This document shows, in pieces, positions 45,905 through 56,993 of a DNA stretch of 64,000 bases. The stretch is from Quillaja saponaria (taxonomy: Eukaryota; Streptophyta; Magnoliopsida; Fabales; Quillajaceae), in contig CM055606.1 of the NCBI GenBank assembly GCA_029379385.1, positions 17,075,142-17,139,141 on the forward strand, in the 5' to 3' direction. The notes beneath the pieces are model-generated. The model was not told where the DNA came from. It was given only the letters and a program-made list of their open reading frames with translations, and did no database searches. A program made the translations under genes and the position numbers. The first letter of the stretch is position 1; each line of letters starts with the position of its first letter.

Positions 45905-46080
45905 ATAACATAAATAAGCCATGCATTCCTAATATCCTTTACAATATGAGCTACATTCATCCATTGCTGCATGTCGACATTATGTATAAAACCATTCATT
46001 TATGTCATGTTTGCAAATAGCATAAATTTTGGCCTATTGCTATTTCAAGATTTTAGCTCAGTGAGATTTGCATACAATGT
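45905..46080 (+). pseudogene. E-type distal promoter fragment without gene
   Basis: AATAAGCCATGCATTCCTAA, TGCTGCATGTCGACATTATG and AGCATAAATTTTGGCCTATTGC match the far-upstream parts of E promoters. At about 46080 the match stops and D-type upstream sequence begins, with no E gene between. Confidence 0.65.
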
Positions 46081-46083
46081 CCT

Positions 46084-46366
46084 ATTATTATTTTTATTGA
46101 ACCAGTCAACCTGGTGGGACGATTAGATGAATCATATCCGTGTGTCATTCTTAATCTCTGTCTATCTTTGTATTGACGCATCTCTTCTTCCGCATACACA
46201 CCTTTTGTTAGAAGCCTCACGATTTCTAGCTTAATTAGTGGAACAATTTGTCAAACACATGACAAACACATCATATCTAATAGACTAACATTAAACTACC
46301 ATTCTTCAAAGAAATATAGATAAGAAAAGTATCAGGAAAAAAAAGAAAGTGGGAAAGAAAGAAATA
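46084..46366 (+). pseudogene. D2 ghost: D-type upstream region only
   Basis: ATTTTTATTGAACCAGTCAA through GTGGAACAATTTGTCAAACA to CTACCATTCTTCAAAGAAAT matches 31500-31770 before D1. The proximal promoter, TATA box and almost the whole coding region are absent; a transposon follows immediately. Confidence 0.7.
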
Positions 46367-48909
46367 GGGACCCGTTTGGTCAGCGCATGGTGCATCAAAA
46401 TAGTCCTGTGCTGTCGGTGATTGGCTGCAGCCTGTTTGGGCTGCAGCGTCTTGCCGTTTCCACCGCGACTGCCGAAAAGCTAGGATTGTCCAGCTTTTTT
46501 GTCGTGCCATTTTTTTTTTTTTCATTTTACCATTGTCCTATTTTTATAATTATCACCTTGTCCCTGTTCTAATTATAGCAAAATACTATGAGAATTTATA
46601 CTAAATTTCTAATCGTATCATCTTTTAAAAAAAAAAAAAATGATAGTTGGTGGTGGCTAATGATCAAATAAATATATATATATATTTTTTAAGTTTGCCA
46701 ATAGTCACTGTAAACCTTTATTTAATTTTGTTTTTCCTTTTTTCCTATTTTATAGCTATCTTGGTAAACACTAATTCTTAATTCTTTCTAAATTCACACA
46801 ACCTTTAAACTACTCCATATTCTTTAATTTTCTTTTTTTCTCCCTTTAAGTTGATTTTATTTCTCAAACTCCTCATTTTTAGGTATTATAATTTATTGCC
46901 AAATTTATTGTGCTTTTTAAAAGATTTTGTTATTTTGTTTTGTAAATATATTTAGGAAATTAATTTTCTATGTATTCAATTTATTAAAATTGTGCTACAT
47001 TGTTTAGTATTAATTTGGAAATAAACTTTTCCCATATTTAATTTATTATCAAATATATTATCAATATATTACCAAATTGTATTTTGTGTTTTAATTTGAT
47101 TTTGGAGATTACCTTTCACTATATTAATTTTTTTTAATTATGCTATTACCGAATTGTATTTTGTGAATTAACTTTTACTTGTTTCAATTGCAAATATGGC
47201 ATCTTCCACATAATGATAATGAATATAAAAGTAAGGAGGATGCTAACAACTACTTTCTAAGCAACCACAACAATCATTTCAGTTGCACATGCTTCTGAGC
47301 ACATTGAAAAATATATAACAAAATTACCTTGTAGAAACTCTCCACACACAGGGTTCATGTGGGTAGATGAAGTGTTAAGCGGCAATCTTATTTGTTGTCA
47401 CGAGAATTTTAGAATGAAAACACCATGCTTCTTGAGATTTTGCAAATTCTCGCACAAAGATATCAACTGCAACCAACAAAAAATACTCATTGAGAAATGG
47501 TTGCTATGTTTTTTGTATTTTGTAGGCAAATGAGCGTTGAATCATATATTGCAATAAAGGATGCAACGCTCTAAAGAAACAATACATAAGTTGTTTAAGC
47601 GTGTATTGCATAGTATCATGTTGTTAGCTATTGACATCATTAAGCCAATTGATCATGAATTCAACTCTATTAAAAGCGAAATAAGAAAGGATTGACGATA
47701 TATACCCTTCTTTTAGCAGTGTATTAGTGCCATCGATGATACTTATATTGCGTGTCATGTTCTCTCAAATTGGCAAATGAAATTTGTTGGAAACTTTTTG
47801 GAAGGAAAGGATATGCGACACAAAATGTAATGGCGACATGTGACTTCAATTTATGCTTTATTTATGTTTTAGCCGGATGGGCTAGAACCGCCCACAACAG
47901 TTGAGTACTTGGAGAAGCTTTGACAAATCTTTCATCAAATTTTCCAATGCCACCTCCGGGGAGATATTATTATTATTTGGTTGATTCAGGATATGAACTG
48001 ACGGATGGATTTCTACCACCTTACAAATGTGAAAGATATCATATTCCACACTTCCACTACACCACACATATTCCAAAAGAATGACAAGGAAATTTTCAAC
48101 TACTACCATTCAAGTTTAAGGTGCGCAGTGGAGAGGGTGTTTGAAATTTGGAAGAAACATTTTGCCATCTTGTGAGACAGGCCCACATATTCCTTCAAAC
48201 AAGTAAAAATCGTAGTTGCTACCATGGCTGTGCATAATTTCATTAGAAGGAAAGTTTCAAGTGATTTAGAGTTTCAATCTTATGATAATGATCTAAATCT
48301 TTTGTCTGACCATTTACGAGAGGAGTATATAAGAGACAAAAAAAAAACTTTAGAGACAAGGACTATATGAAAACCCACCGAATGATCCACATCCAAGCTC
48401 AGTGGAAAGGTTTGTGATATAATCAAAGATTAGCTTATTTAAGCTGGACGCCGTTGAATTTTTAGTCTCATTTGTAATTCATAATGGTAGGCCTCAAATT
48501 AATTTTATTACTAATTTTAATTTTAAGTCTTATTTTATAATTTTAGTTGTCAATTTAATTAGAGATATAAATTTTAAATAAGTTTGTTATTTACACTTAA
48601 AATTATATATTTAATTTTTGTTGTATTTAATCTTAGTTAAAAATAAAAATTGAATAAAAAATAAATTTACTTTCAATTAAATATACAAACTAAATAAAAA
48701 TAAAACAGTTTAATAAAGAAAGAAACAAAACATTTTAAATGCAATTTTTTTTTTGTAATTTTACATAAAATAGCTTCTCCAACCATAGTAACAGACCATG
48801 ATTTTGGGTCATCTAAACAGACAACACTTTTGAGACAAAATAGTTTCATATCTGACTGACCATGACTTCATATCATGGTCTCTATCTCACTATCGAACCA
48901 AACGCACCC
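46367..48909 (+). mobile_element. PIF/Harbinger DNA transposon, 2.54 kb, degenerate
   Basis: Terminal inverted repeats GGGACCCGTTTGGTC (46367-46381) and, inverted, GGGTGCGTTTGGTTC (48895-48909). A 3-bp direct repeat ATA flanks both ends (46364-46366, 48910-48912), the target-duplication size of this superfamily, though TTA/TAA is more usual. It carries a broken Harbinger nuclease gene on the plus strand. A subterminal GC-rich patch lies at 46390-46490. The second, Myb-like Harbinger protein was not recognised. Confidence 0.85.
47560..48375 (+). pseudogene. PIF/Harbinger transposase (DDE nuclease) pseudogene
   Basis: In order, plus strand: KETIHKLFKRVLHSIMLLA (start near 47570); CISAIDDTYIACHV (about 47719-47760), matching CIGAIDGTHI and holding the first catalytic Asp; KGYATQNVMATCDFN and VLAGWA; LVDSGYELTDGFLPPYK (second Asp, about 47975-48025); FNYYHSSLRCAVERVFEIWK (catalytic Glu, about 48090-48150); VVATMAVHNFIRRK near 48210. 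TGA at 47902-47904 replaces the Arg of HDSRVL, a +1 frameshift lies near 48085, and another stop follows HFAIL. It cannot make a full nuclease. Confidence 0.85.
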
Positions 48910-48926
48910 ATAAAAAGTTGATTAGA

Positions 48927-49900
48927 AACCACAAGCCACCATACGCCAACTGAATGTCAGTGCATCCATGCTTAACTACTAGCTAGCTAGGTTATGTAAG
49001 TAGCTTTAGTTTGTGTTAATTTGAAATAATTGCTGTGATATTCAGCAACATGTTAAATACCTAGTAGATTTGTTTTTGTACAAGGAATTAGTAGCTTGCT
49101 GTTGAAAAGTAATGAGCTTGCTAATATTCCCTTTACCTTTTATTATGTTATGTGTAATCTACAGCTTCAGTGTAATTCACTATACATGGCATTACTGCTA
49201 TATATTTCGAGTTTGAACTTAATTCAAATTAATGTTCTCAAAATTGAATCGGTGGATTGAACTGTATATACTATCCAAGTGGTAATTTAGAACAAATTTA
49301 AATTCTATAATAATTGAGGTAACCAATCGATATGGATCCGGTGGCTAAAAATGACTTGGTATTTTGATATTTAAATGGATTAGACCAAACTGCCTTTAAA
49401 CCCAAAACGTATCTTACATGATCAAAATGCACCGATTTGCAATATAATGATTCTAATTAACAGTTCACAGAAAAAAAAAAATTCTAATTAACAGGATTAG
49501 TATATTAAATGTATTTAGAATTTTATTTTTATTTTTAGTAGTTCTTAACCACTATAACATCAGCATATCGATAATATAATGATGGTTAAGTGTGATTATA
49601 TATATAAAGCTATTTTTTATATCATTTTTTTTTCTTTTTTTAATCTAAGTCGGGGACAATTTGTTGAATCATCATTTTAATTTTAAACATACTTTGATTT
49701 TAACATTATATTGCTCTACTTTTTTTATGTAAAAAAAAAAAATATTATTATTAGAGAAATTTAGATGAGATCGAGTACATTAATGAAGAGGAAAAGAAAT
49801 CCTCAATTTTTAAGGGGAAAAAAAGAGTAAATAAAGTAAATAAATTTTCTAGTCACACTCAAAGGAGTATAAATGAATTGTATAGCCGCCTCATGTTTGA
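48927..49900 (+). pseudogene. D2 ghost: last codons and 3' flank of a D-type gene
   Basis: AAACCACAAGCCACCATACG and CCAACTGA at 48927-48953 are the final KPP codons and stop of a D gene. The D-type 3' flank follows (CTACTAGCTAGCTAGG, GATATTCAGCAACATGTTA) and ends near 49900. Only about eight codons of the gene survive. Confidence 0.8.
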
Positions 49901-49959
49901 GTATAATCCCACATGTCATCGCAATGTTATATATAGAAAATCGGTAATTCATTTAACTT

Positions 49960-50362
49960 TATTGTAATATATTTGACTACCTGTGCCTAATGATATTTCT
50001 AATAAGCCATGCATTCCTAATATCGTTTACAATATGAACTACATTCATCCAATGCTTGCATGCCGACATTATCCTAACTAAAATTATTATTCTTTCAATT
50101 CATGATCATTTTTATCATGTTTGAAAGTAGCATAAACTTTGGTCTATTGCTAGTCCAACATTTCAACTCGGTGAGATAATTTGCGTGCAAGGGTCCCATT
50201 TGATGACCCAAGAATAAAATTTACGTCTTAATAGTCAAAGTGTGGAGGGTTCCACAAGATGCTAATAAGCGAAAGCAAAGAGATTACGTGACGTATGTCA
50301 TGATGATACAATGGTCCCATTTGATGAACCAAAATAAGAGGTATCCATGTGTGGAAAAATAA
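49960..50362 (+). pseudogene. E6 ghost: E-type promoter joined to 3' UTR, coding region lost
   Basis: The E-type promoter is present from AATAAGCCATGCATTCCTAA through AAGCGAAAGCAAAGAGATTA to GTGACGTATGTCATGATG near 50304. Then comes a second copy of ATGGTCCCATTTGATGA and, at 50341-50362, GTATCCATGTGTGGAAAAAT, which belongs to the E-type 3' UTR. The TATA box and the entire coding sequence are missing. Confidence 0.8.
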
Positions 50363-51230
50363 CCAAAATTATAATCTACGTATGGTAGATTGTATGGTGT
50401 TTGTCTCATATTACCAAAACAAGATTATTCCAATGAGAGACAAATGGTAAACATTTGGGTAATTTACCAAAATCTATTAAAATCAGAAAAATGAAAAATC
50501 TTATTATTATTATTATTATTATTTTGACTTAGGGTTATAAATTTTTTGTTTTTTTTTTTAAAATACTCTTCATAACTAAACAAGCCACTAAGCTTATTTA
50601 CCATTATTTCTTACACACTTGCTATCTTTAGTGTCATTATCTAAAGTTTACATTAAGTTTATTTACCATTATTTCTTACACACTTGCCATCTTTAGTGTC
50701 ATTATCTAAAGTTTGAATTTTCTTAAACTGAATCAATATCTGATATTTGGTGTAGACGAAGAGACAAATATTGGTTGATATGTGGTCATGTCATGGCTGC
50801 GGAGACTCAAAAAAGAGAATTCATGCGTGGCATATGTCTGTAGTTTGTCCTATGCATAGCCATAAGGTGCCGACCACCTAGGTGGTATACTTTAGACGAG
50901 GATTCTCACATAAATTTTTGTAAGAATGAATTATACTTCATCCCCATTAAATTATCACTATTTTTTAATATTTCCATAATCTATTGAATGGAACATCTAA
51001 ACTCTTTTTTAATCCTAATTAATAAATAATCATTACTCATATAAACTAGTCATTAAATCTAACAAATTAATTCGTAAAAAACTAAATTATCCTCATTATT
51101 TTATTTTATTTTATATTTTCTTCTTTTTACATTTTTTTTTTTCATTTTTTTATGAAACTAAACTTCTTATATTAATTAAAATTTAGCATACATGAATAAT
51201 ATGTAAATCATTCATAGTTTTAGCAATGAT
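50363..51230. other. E-type downstream flank of the E6 ghost
   Basis: 50420-50950 matches 29380-29760 after E4. A 59-bp segment (TTTACCATTATTTCTTACAC) is tandemly duplicated near 50590-50710. An (ATT)n run lies at about 50500-50523. No gene. Confidence 0.6.
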
Positions 51231-51329
51231 ATTGACACCTCCTCTCATATGAGAGAGTGTCATGTGGTAACTCTCACATTGTTAAGGTTAGAGAGTGTCA
51301 CAATTTTTATAAATAAATGAGTCTTGACG

Positions 51330-52005
51330 AAGACACTTTTTATAATTAAAACCAAGAAGAAGAAAAAAAGACTACAACTAACCAGTGGAACAATTTGTCA
51401 AACACATGGCAAACACAATTCCATATCTAATACTCTAACATTCCACTACCGTTCTTCAAAAATATGATGAGAAAAGCATAGAAGTGGGCTATGAAATAGT
51501 ACAGAAACCTGTTATTCCCCCTCCTTGGCAACCAGCAAGCTATGGCATTATGGCCTAGCTTTTCTAGTAACTTTTATATGCTTATCGTTAATAATTCTTT
51601 GTCATAATGTTAAGTCGTTTTCGCAATTTTTTAAATGAATCAAAATGTGTAACGTAAGCACTATAGTTATCTGGATCGTGTAAATTCCATTTAATCTACT
51701 TAATTAATCTCACCTAAAAGTTTCTCACCTTGATTTCTCTACAAAAATATAATGCAATTGAAGATGAACAAAAGTTAACGAAGACACTTATAAAGTAATT
51801 GAGGAATTATTAGTATTTTGTACCTTACTCATTTCCTGAGCAAAGTGCAACTTTTTTTGCTTAGATATAGTCAAACTTGTCAACTGAGTGGGTTGAAATT
51901 ATAAGTTTAGCATGATCAATACCATAATGAAATGTGTCATAACACCATTGGCCTTTGATCATTATAAAAAGCTACTCTATTGCTCTCATTTTTTCACAAA
52001 GCAAA
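51330..52005 (+). promoter_or_regulatory. Upstream region and promoter of gene D3
   Basis: TATAAAA at 51963-51969 lies 37 bp before the ATG. Conserved with the D1 and D4 upstream regions, including the AGTGCAACTTTTTTTGCTTA block near 51845. A fragment at 51235-51330 resembles the LTR remnant before D1. Confidence 0.65.
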
Positions 52006-52662
52006 ATGTCTCCCAAGTATTTGCTTCTTTTACTCATTGGTGTGGCACTTGTTGCCACAACCACCCTTGCTGATTACCACAAGCCACCCTACCACCACAA
52101 ACCACCATACCACCACAAGCCTCCTGTTCTAGGGGAGGAGGAGTCTCGGCTAGAACAAGAAGCAGCAACATTAGATGGAAAACCAAAATACAAGCCACCA
52201 CCATACCACAAGCCACCATACCACAAGCCACCATACCACAAACCTCCAACTGTAGAAGATACAGAAACAACATTAGATGGGAAACCAAAATACAAGCCAC
52301 CACCATACCACAAGCCACCATACCACAAACCTCCAACTGTAGAAGATACAGAAACAACCTTAGATGGGAAATACCACAAACCACCATACCACAAGCCACC
52401 ATACCACAAACCTCCAACCGTAGAAGATACTCGGCTCGAGCAAGAGGAAACAACATTAGATGGGAAATACCACAAGCCACCGTACCACAAGCCACCGTAC
52501 CACAAGCCACCATACCACAAGCCACCAACCACAACTGATGAAGCTACCAACAAAGAAGACCAGCTAAAAAATGATCAACACATAGAGGCGGTTGAGATAG
52601 ACGGTTACAAGAAGAAGCCATATCCTTACAAGCCACCACACAAACCCCCAACTGCCAACTGA
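52006..52662 (+). CDS. D3: secreted proline-rich cell-wall protein with intact C-terminal tail
   Basis: Encodes 218 aa. Signal peptide of 22 residues, then DYHKPPYHHKPPYHHKPP and VLG. One E-like linker (EEESRLEQEAATLDGKP) and three EDT...TTLDGK linkers precede runs of three or four KPP units. Uniquely, the reading frame continues through TTTDEATNKEDQLKNDQHIE and AVEIDGYKKKPYPYK to KPPHKPPTAN. This tail is the in-frame version of the out-of-frame tail in all E genes. The in-frame ATG at 51955 overlaps the TATA region and was rejected in favour of 52006, the start conserved in D1 and D4. Confidence 0.9.
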   Translation: MSPKYLLLLLIGVALVATTTLADYHKPPYHHKPPYHHKPPVLGEEESRLEQEAATLDGKPKYKPPPYHKPPYHKPPYHKPPTVEDTETTLDGKPKYKPPPYHKPPYHKPPTVEDTETTLDGKYHKPPYHKPPYHKPPTVEDTRLEQEETTLDGKYHKPPYHKPPYHKPPYHKPPTTTDEATNKEDQLKNDQHIEAVEIDGYKKKPYPYKPPHKPPTAN

Positions 52663-53790
52663 ATGTCGGTGCATGCATGCTTAGCTACTAGCTAGCTAGG
52701 TCATGTATGTAGCTTTAGTTTGTGTCAATTTGAAATAATTGCTGTGATATTCAGCAACATGTTACGTTAGTTTTTGTACAAGGAATTAGTAACTTGTTGT
52801 TCAGAAGTAATATAATGAGCTTGCTAATTTTCTCTTTTACCTTTTATTATGTTATGTGTAATCTACAGTTTCAGTGTAATTAGCTATATATGGCATTACT
52901 GCTATATTACGAGTTTGATCTTAATTTAAACTAATGTTTTAAAAACTGAATTGGCGGATTAAACTGGATATACTATCCAAGTGGTAATTTAGATCAAATT
53001 TAAATCATAAAATCATTTTGGTGGTTAAAATCTGTAATAGTTGAAGGAACTAAACGATATGGGTCTGGTGACTAAAAATGAATTGGTATTTTGATGTGTA
53101 AATGGATTAGACCAATCTACCTTTAAACCAATTGAAAATCCAAACTAAAAATCCAAAACTCATCTTAAATTATCAAAATGCATCGATTACCAATATAATG
53201 ATTCTGGTTAACAATTTTTTGAAAAATGATTCTTTACAGGACAATATATTAATTAACTGTATTTATAATTTTTATGTTTCTCTTTGTTAGTTAAGAAACT
53301 ACTATAACATCTGTATATCGATAATATAATGATCGTAAGTGTGATTATATTTATACAATTATTTTTTAATTATCGTTTCATAAAATATTATATTGCATGA
53401 TTTTATTTAGTTTTTATATTTTGATAAAAAGAGAGAGAGAGAGAGAGAGAAGAAGTACTATTAGGGAGAGATGAGATCGAGTACATTAATGAAGAGGAAA
53501 AGAAATCTTATTTGTTTAAGAAAAAAAAATGAAAAACGAAACAAATTTTCTAGTCATTCTCAAAAGATTATAAATGAATTGTATAGCCGCCGCGTTTGAG
53601 TATAAATGCCACATGTCATCTCAAAAGATTTGGCATGTCTTGCATTATATTTGTTTTCTACAGGCCAAACAATGCTCTGAATATTGGACAAACCCTTCAA
53701 AATTAGCCGAAATAAGTAAACTATATTTAATTAGTTTGATTTTGCAAAAGAAACAAATTGCCTAAAAATTGTGTTTTCTTAAATTCTAGT
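52663..53790. other. D3 3' UTR and flank
   Basis: Conserved D-type 3' region to about 53640, with a (GA)10 microsatellite at 53431-53450. The end (CACTAGCACAATCCTCCTCC at about 53812) resembles 57885-57915 and 61770-61795. The open frame 53574-53765 has no recognisable domain. Confidence 0.55.
53431..53450. repeat. (GA)10 microsatellite
   Basis: Uninterrupted GA dinucleotides in the D3 flank; absent at this length from the D1, D2 and D4 flanks. Confidence 0.95.
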
Positions 53791-54012
53791 TATTAATTTC
53801 CATTGTTAGCAACACTAGCACAATCCTCCTCCTCTATGAGCATGAATGTATGTACATTTGATGAATTGAACCTGAAATTGTTGCTGTAAAGTTGAATTAC
53901 TTGATATAAAGATATATAAGATCCCTATTTATACAGATGTACAATTTGACTTAACATAATGAACCTAAGCTAGTCTAAGTATGATAGAGGTGAAGTACAG
54001 TAATAATGTATA

Positions 54013-55143
54013 TGTTAAGAAATTGACTTAAATTGATTAATGATTTATTAAAATCATTTATAATATTACAATCATATCATCAATCACCTTAATTAAGATA
54101 GTGATATTTATTGTTATTGCAATTGATAGAATTAAGATCTAATTATGAGTACAATCATAGACAAATTAAATTATAGGAAAACTTATGCTTTAATTCTATC
54201 ATTAGTCAACCATAATTATTTTTGTTGTGCCTATAAATTGAATTAAATAATCTAACATTGTAAAATGAGAATGAGTGAGCTTCATGCATACCTATGGAAT
54301 TAATCTATTTTACTTTCTTCCTGCAGAGTAGGTCGAGGGCAAACCACATATATCTTGTGCTCTTTCTCATTATTGTTTTTTCTTGTTTGTTTATTCTAAT
54401 TTTTTTCAAGGTAACTAAGTCTCAAAAACTTCAAAGAGCAAATTGATCTTAAACAGATGCAATATGATGACTTTTCCTATCAAAAACTCTCATGGTGCCT
54501 TTTAGTGCGACAAGAACCGCATAAGACTATATTTGGAGTATTTCAACTGACATTCTCATGGTACCTTTTAATATGACAAGAACCGCCTGAAGACATGTTT
54601 GAGTTTTCATAACACGGTAAGACACCAAAAGAGTGCAATAAGACATTGCAACATTTGCGTCAATGAACGATTTTCATCATGACATAACAACTTATGATTC
54701 ATTTCAAGAGAAGGTAAAGATCAAGACAATGAACAAACATCATTTAAGATCCAATATGAAAATTCTTAAAAGAACATTCATCTTGCGGGGAAGTGTTAAG
54801 AAATTGATTTTGATTGACCCCACTTAAGAAAATGTTATTTATTGTTATTGTAATTGATAGAATTAAGGCCTAATTATGAGTACAATCACAAACAAAATTA
54901 TAGAAAAACTTATGTCTTACTTCTATCATTAGTCAATTATAATTAATTTTGCAGTGCCTATAAATTGAAGGTAAATTGAAGGCTCTACCTTTGTAAAAAG
55001 TGAGTGAGTGAACTTCATACATAGCCATGGAATAAATCTATTTTACTCTCCTTGCATGGAGTAACCGAGGGCTGAACCATGTATATCATGTATCTCTCTC
55101 ATTATTTTTCATTTGTCTCGTTTGTTTATTCTAAATTTCTTCA
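54013..55143 (+). mobile_element. Small non-autonomous LTR retrotransposon (TRIM-like), 1.13 kb
   Basis: Two direct repeats, 54013-54418 and 54794-55143, both start TGTTAAGAAATTGA and end TTCA or TTTCA. They share ATTATGAGTACAATCA, CTATCATTAGTCAA and GTGCCTATAAATTGAA. The 375-bp interior has no coding sequence and ends in a purine tract, GCGGGGAAG, directly before the second LTR. Flanking bases GTATA and ATATA are an imperfect 5-bp duplication. No standard primer-binding site was recognised. LTRs of about 350-400 bp are larger than classic TRIMs, so it may be a deletion derivative. Confidence 0.7.
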
Positions 55144-55690
55144 ATATATACACTAATTTAAGACTAAATCATGGGACCTAAATCTAAGGTTGTAATATAC
55201 TCTAACTCTCATTTCAAACTCAAGGTGGTTCCTGCAAAACCAAGTTGAGTATGGAAACCTAACGCTTGAAGCTTTTTTTTGGGAAAATGAGTTTAAGAAT
55301 ATATTGGCAATATTTCCTTTTGACGGACCTATTAAGATGAACATACGCGTGACATGATAATCAATTTGAATGTGTTTTGGGCGTTCGTGAAAGACGTCAT
55401 TATGTGTAACTGAATAGAACTCTGTCTATATCAGTGAATAGGTGTAACTAGAGAATAAATCGGAATCAAAGATGACACCCATGTCTCATAGTAACCAACG
55501 TAGCCATATCAATTAGGTAGTAGTGTCCGAAAGAGCTCGATAGTCAGACTCTGTAGTGGAACGAGAGACATTAAAAATTATTTCTTATTACATAGTCTGC
55601 AGTAGAACAAGAGACATTAAAAATTATTTCATATTACACCTTGAAATCAGTGAATCACCAACAAAAAAGCAAAAGCCTATAATAGAGTAA
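55144..55690. other. Intergenic, no gene seen
   Basis: A short direct repeat (AGAGACATTAAAAATTATTTC) occurs at about 55563 and 55612. Otherwise nothing was recognised. Confidence 0.45.
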
Positions 55691-55699
55691 TAACTTATT

Positions 55700-56560
55700 G
55701 ATTCTTAATTATTAATTTTATAGAACCAGGCACTATTAGATACATGGATGTCCGTGTGTCATTCTCAATCTTTGTATTGACACAACTCTTCTTCCACATG
55801 CACACCTTTTGTTAGATGGGCTCACTGATTGCTAGCTAGACCTTATACTTGATGAAGACTCTTCCATATTAAAACCAAAAAGAAAAGAGTGTAACAATTT
55901 GTCAAGCACGTGGCAAACACAACATCATATCGATCTAATACTCTAACATTCAACTACCAATCTTCAAAGAAATATGATGAGAAAAACATAGAAGAAGACC
56001 ATGAAATAGTAGAGAAGCACATATGTTTCTTTATTCGCCCTCCTTGGCAAAACCAGCAATCTATATATGGTATTATGGCCTAGCTTTTCTAGTAACTTTT
56101 ATATGCTTAACTTTAATAATTCTTAGTCATAATGTTAAGCCTTTTTTGCAATTTTTTAAATGAATCAAAATGCGTAACGTAAGCACTATAGTTATCTGGA
56201 TCATGTAAAATCCATATAATCTACTTAATTAATCCCTCCTAATTGTATCTACTCATGATTGCTCTACTTAATTATAATGCAATTGGAGTTGGACAAAAGC
56301 TTAATAAGACACTTGTGAAGTAAATGAGGAATTATTAATTAGTATATATCTTGTACCTTACTCATTTCCTGAGCTAAGTGCAACTTGTTTTGCTTAGATA
56401 CAGTCAAACTTGTCAACTAAGTGGGTTTAAATTATAAGTATAGTAACAAGTAGAAAATCAAATTCATGATCAATACCATAATGAAATGTGTCATAACACC
56501 ATTGGCCCTTGATCATTATAAAAGGCCATTCTATTGGTCTCATTTTTTCATCAAAGCAAA
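55700..56560 (+). promoter_or_regulatory. Upstream region and promoter of D4
   Basis: TATAAAA at 56517-56523 lies 38 bp before the ATG. The region is conserved with D1 and D3 and looks intact, so the locus may still be transcribed. Confidence 0.6.
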
Positions 56561-56993
56561 ATGTCTCCCAAGTACTTGCTTCTTTTACTCATTGGTGTGG
56601 TACTCGTTGCCACAACCACCCTTGCTGATTACCACAAGCCACCCTACCACCACAAACCACCGTACCATCCACAAGCCTCCTGTTCTAGGGGAGGAGGAGT
56701 CTCAGCTAGAACAAGAAGCAGCAACATTAGATGGGAAACCAAAATACAAGCCACCACCATACCACAAGCCACCATACCACAAACCTCCAACCGTAGAAGA
56801 TACTCGGTTCGAGCAAGAGGAAACAACTTTAGATGGGAAATACCACAAGCCACCGTACTACAAGCCACCGTACCACAAGCCACCATACCACAAACCTCCA
56901 ACTGTGGAAGATACAGAAACAACATTAGATGGGAAATACCACAAGCCACCACACTACAAGCCACCATACCACAAGCCACCAACCGCCAACTGA
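56561..56993 (+). pseudogene. D4: D-type proline-rich gene broken by a 1-nt insertion
   Basis: The first frame gives the signal peptide and DYHKPPYHHKPPYH. An extra T at 56668 (CGTACCATCC where D1 has CGTACCACC) then shifts it into an unrelated Gln/Ala/Thr/Ser/Arg-rich frame that runs to about 57022. The normal D sequence continues in another frame: HKPPVLGEEESQLEQEAATL, two or three TTLDGK linkers with YHKPP, YYKPP and HYKPP units, and HKPPTAN at TGA 56991-56993. Apart from the one base the gene is well preserved, so the break is recent or a sequencing error. The remaining frame would give a secreted 154-aa chimeric protein without KPP repeats. Confidence 0.85.

Noticed and set aside
47882..48109. 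Minus-strand open frame in the Harbinger element
   Set aside because: The plus strand here encodes recognisable transposase motifs, so the minus frame is a shadow.
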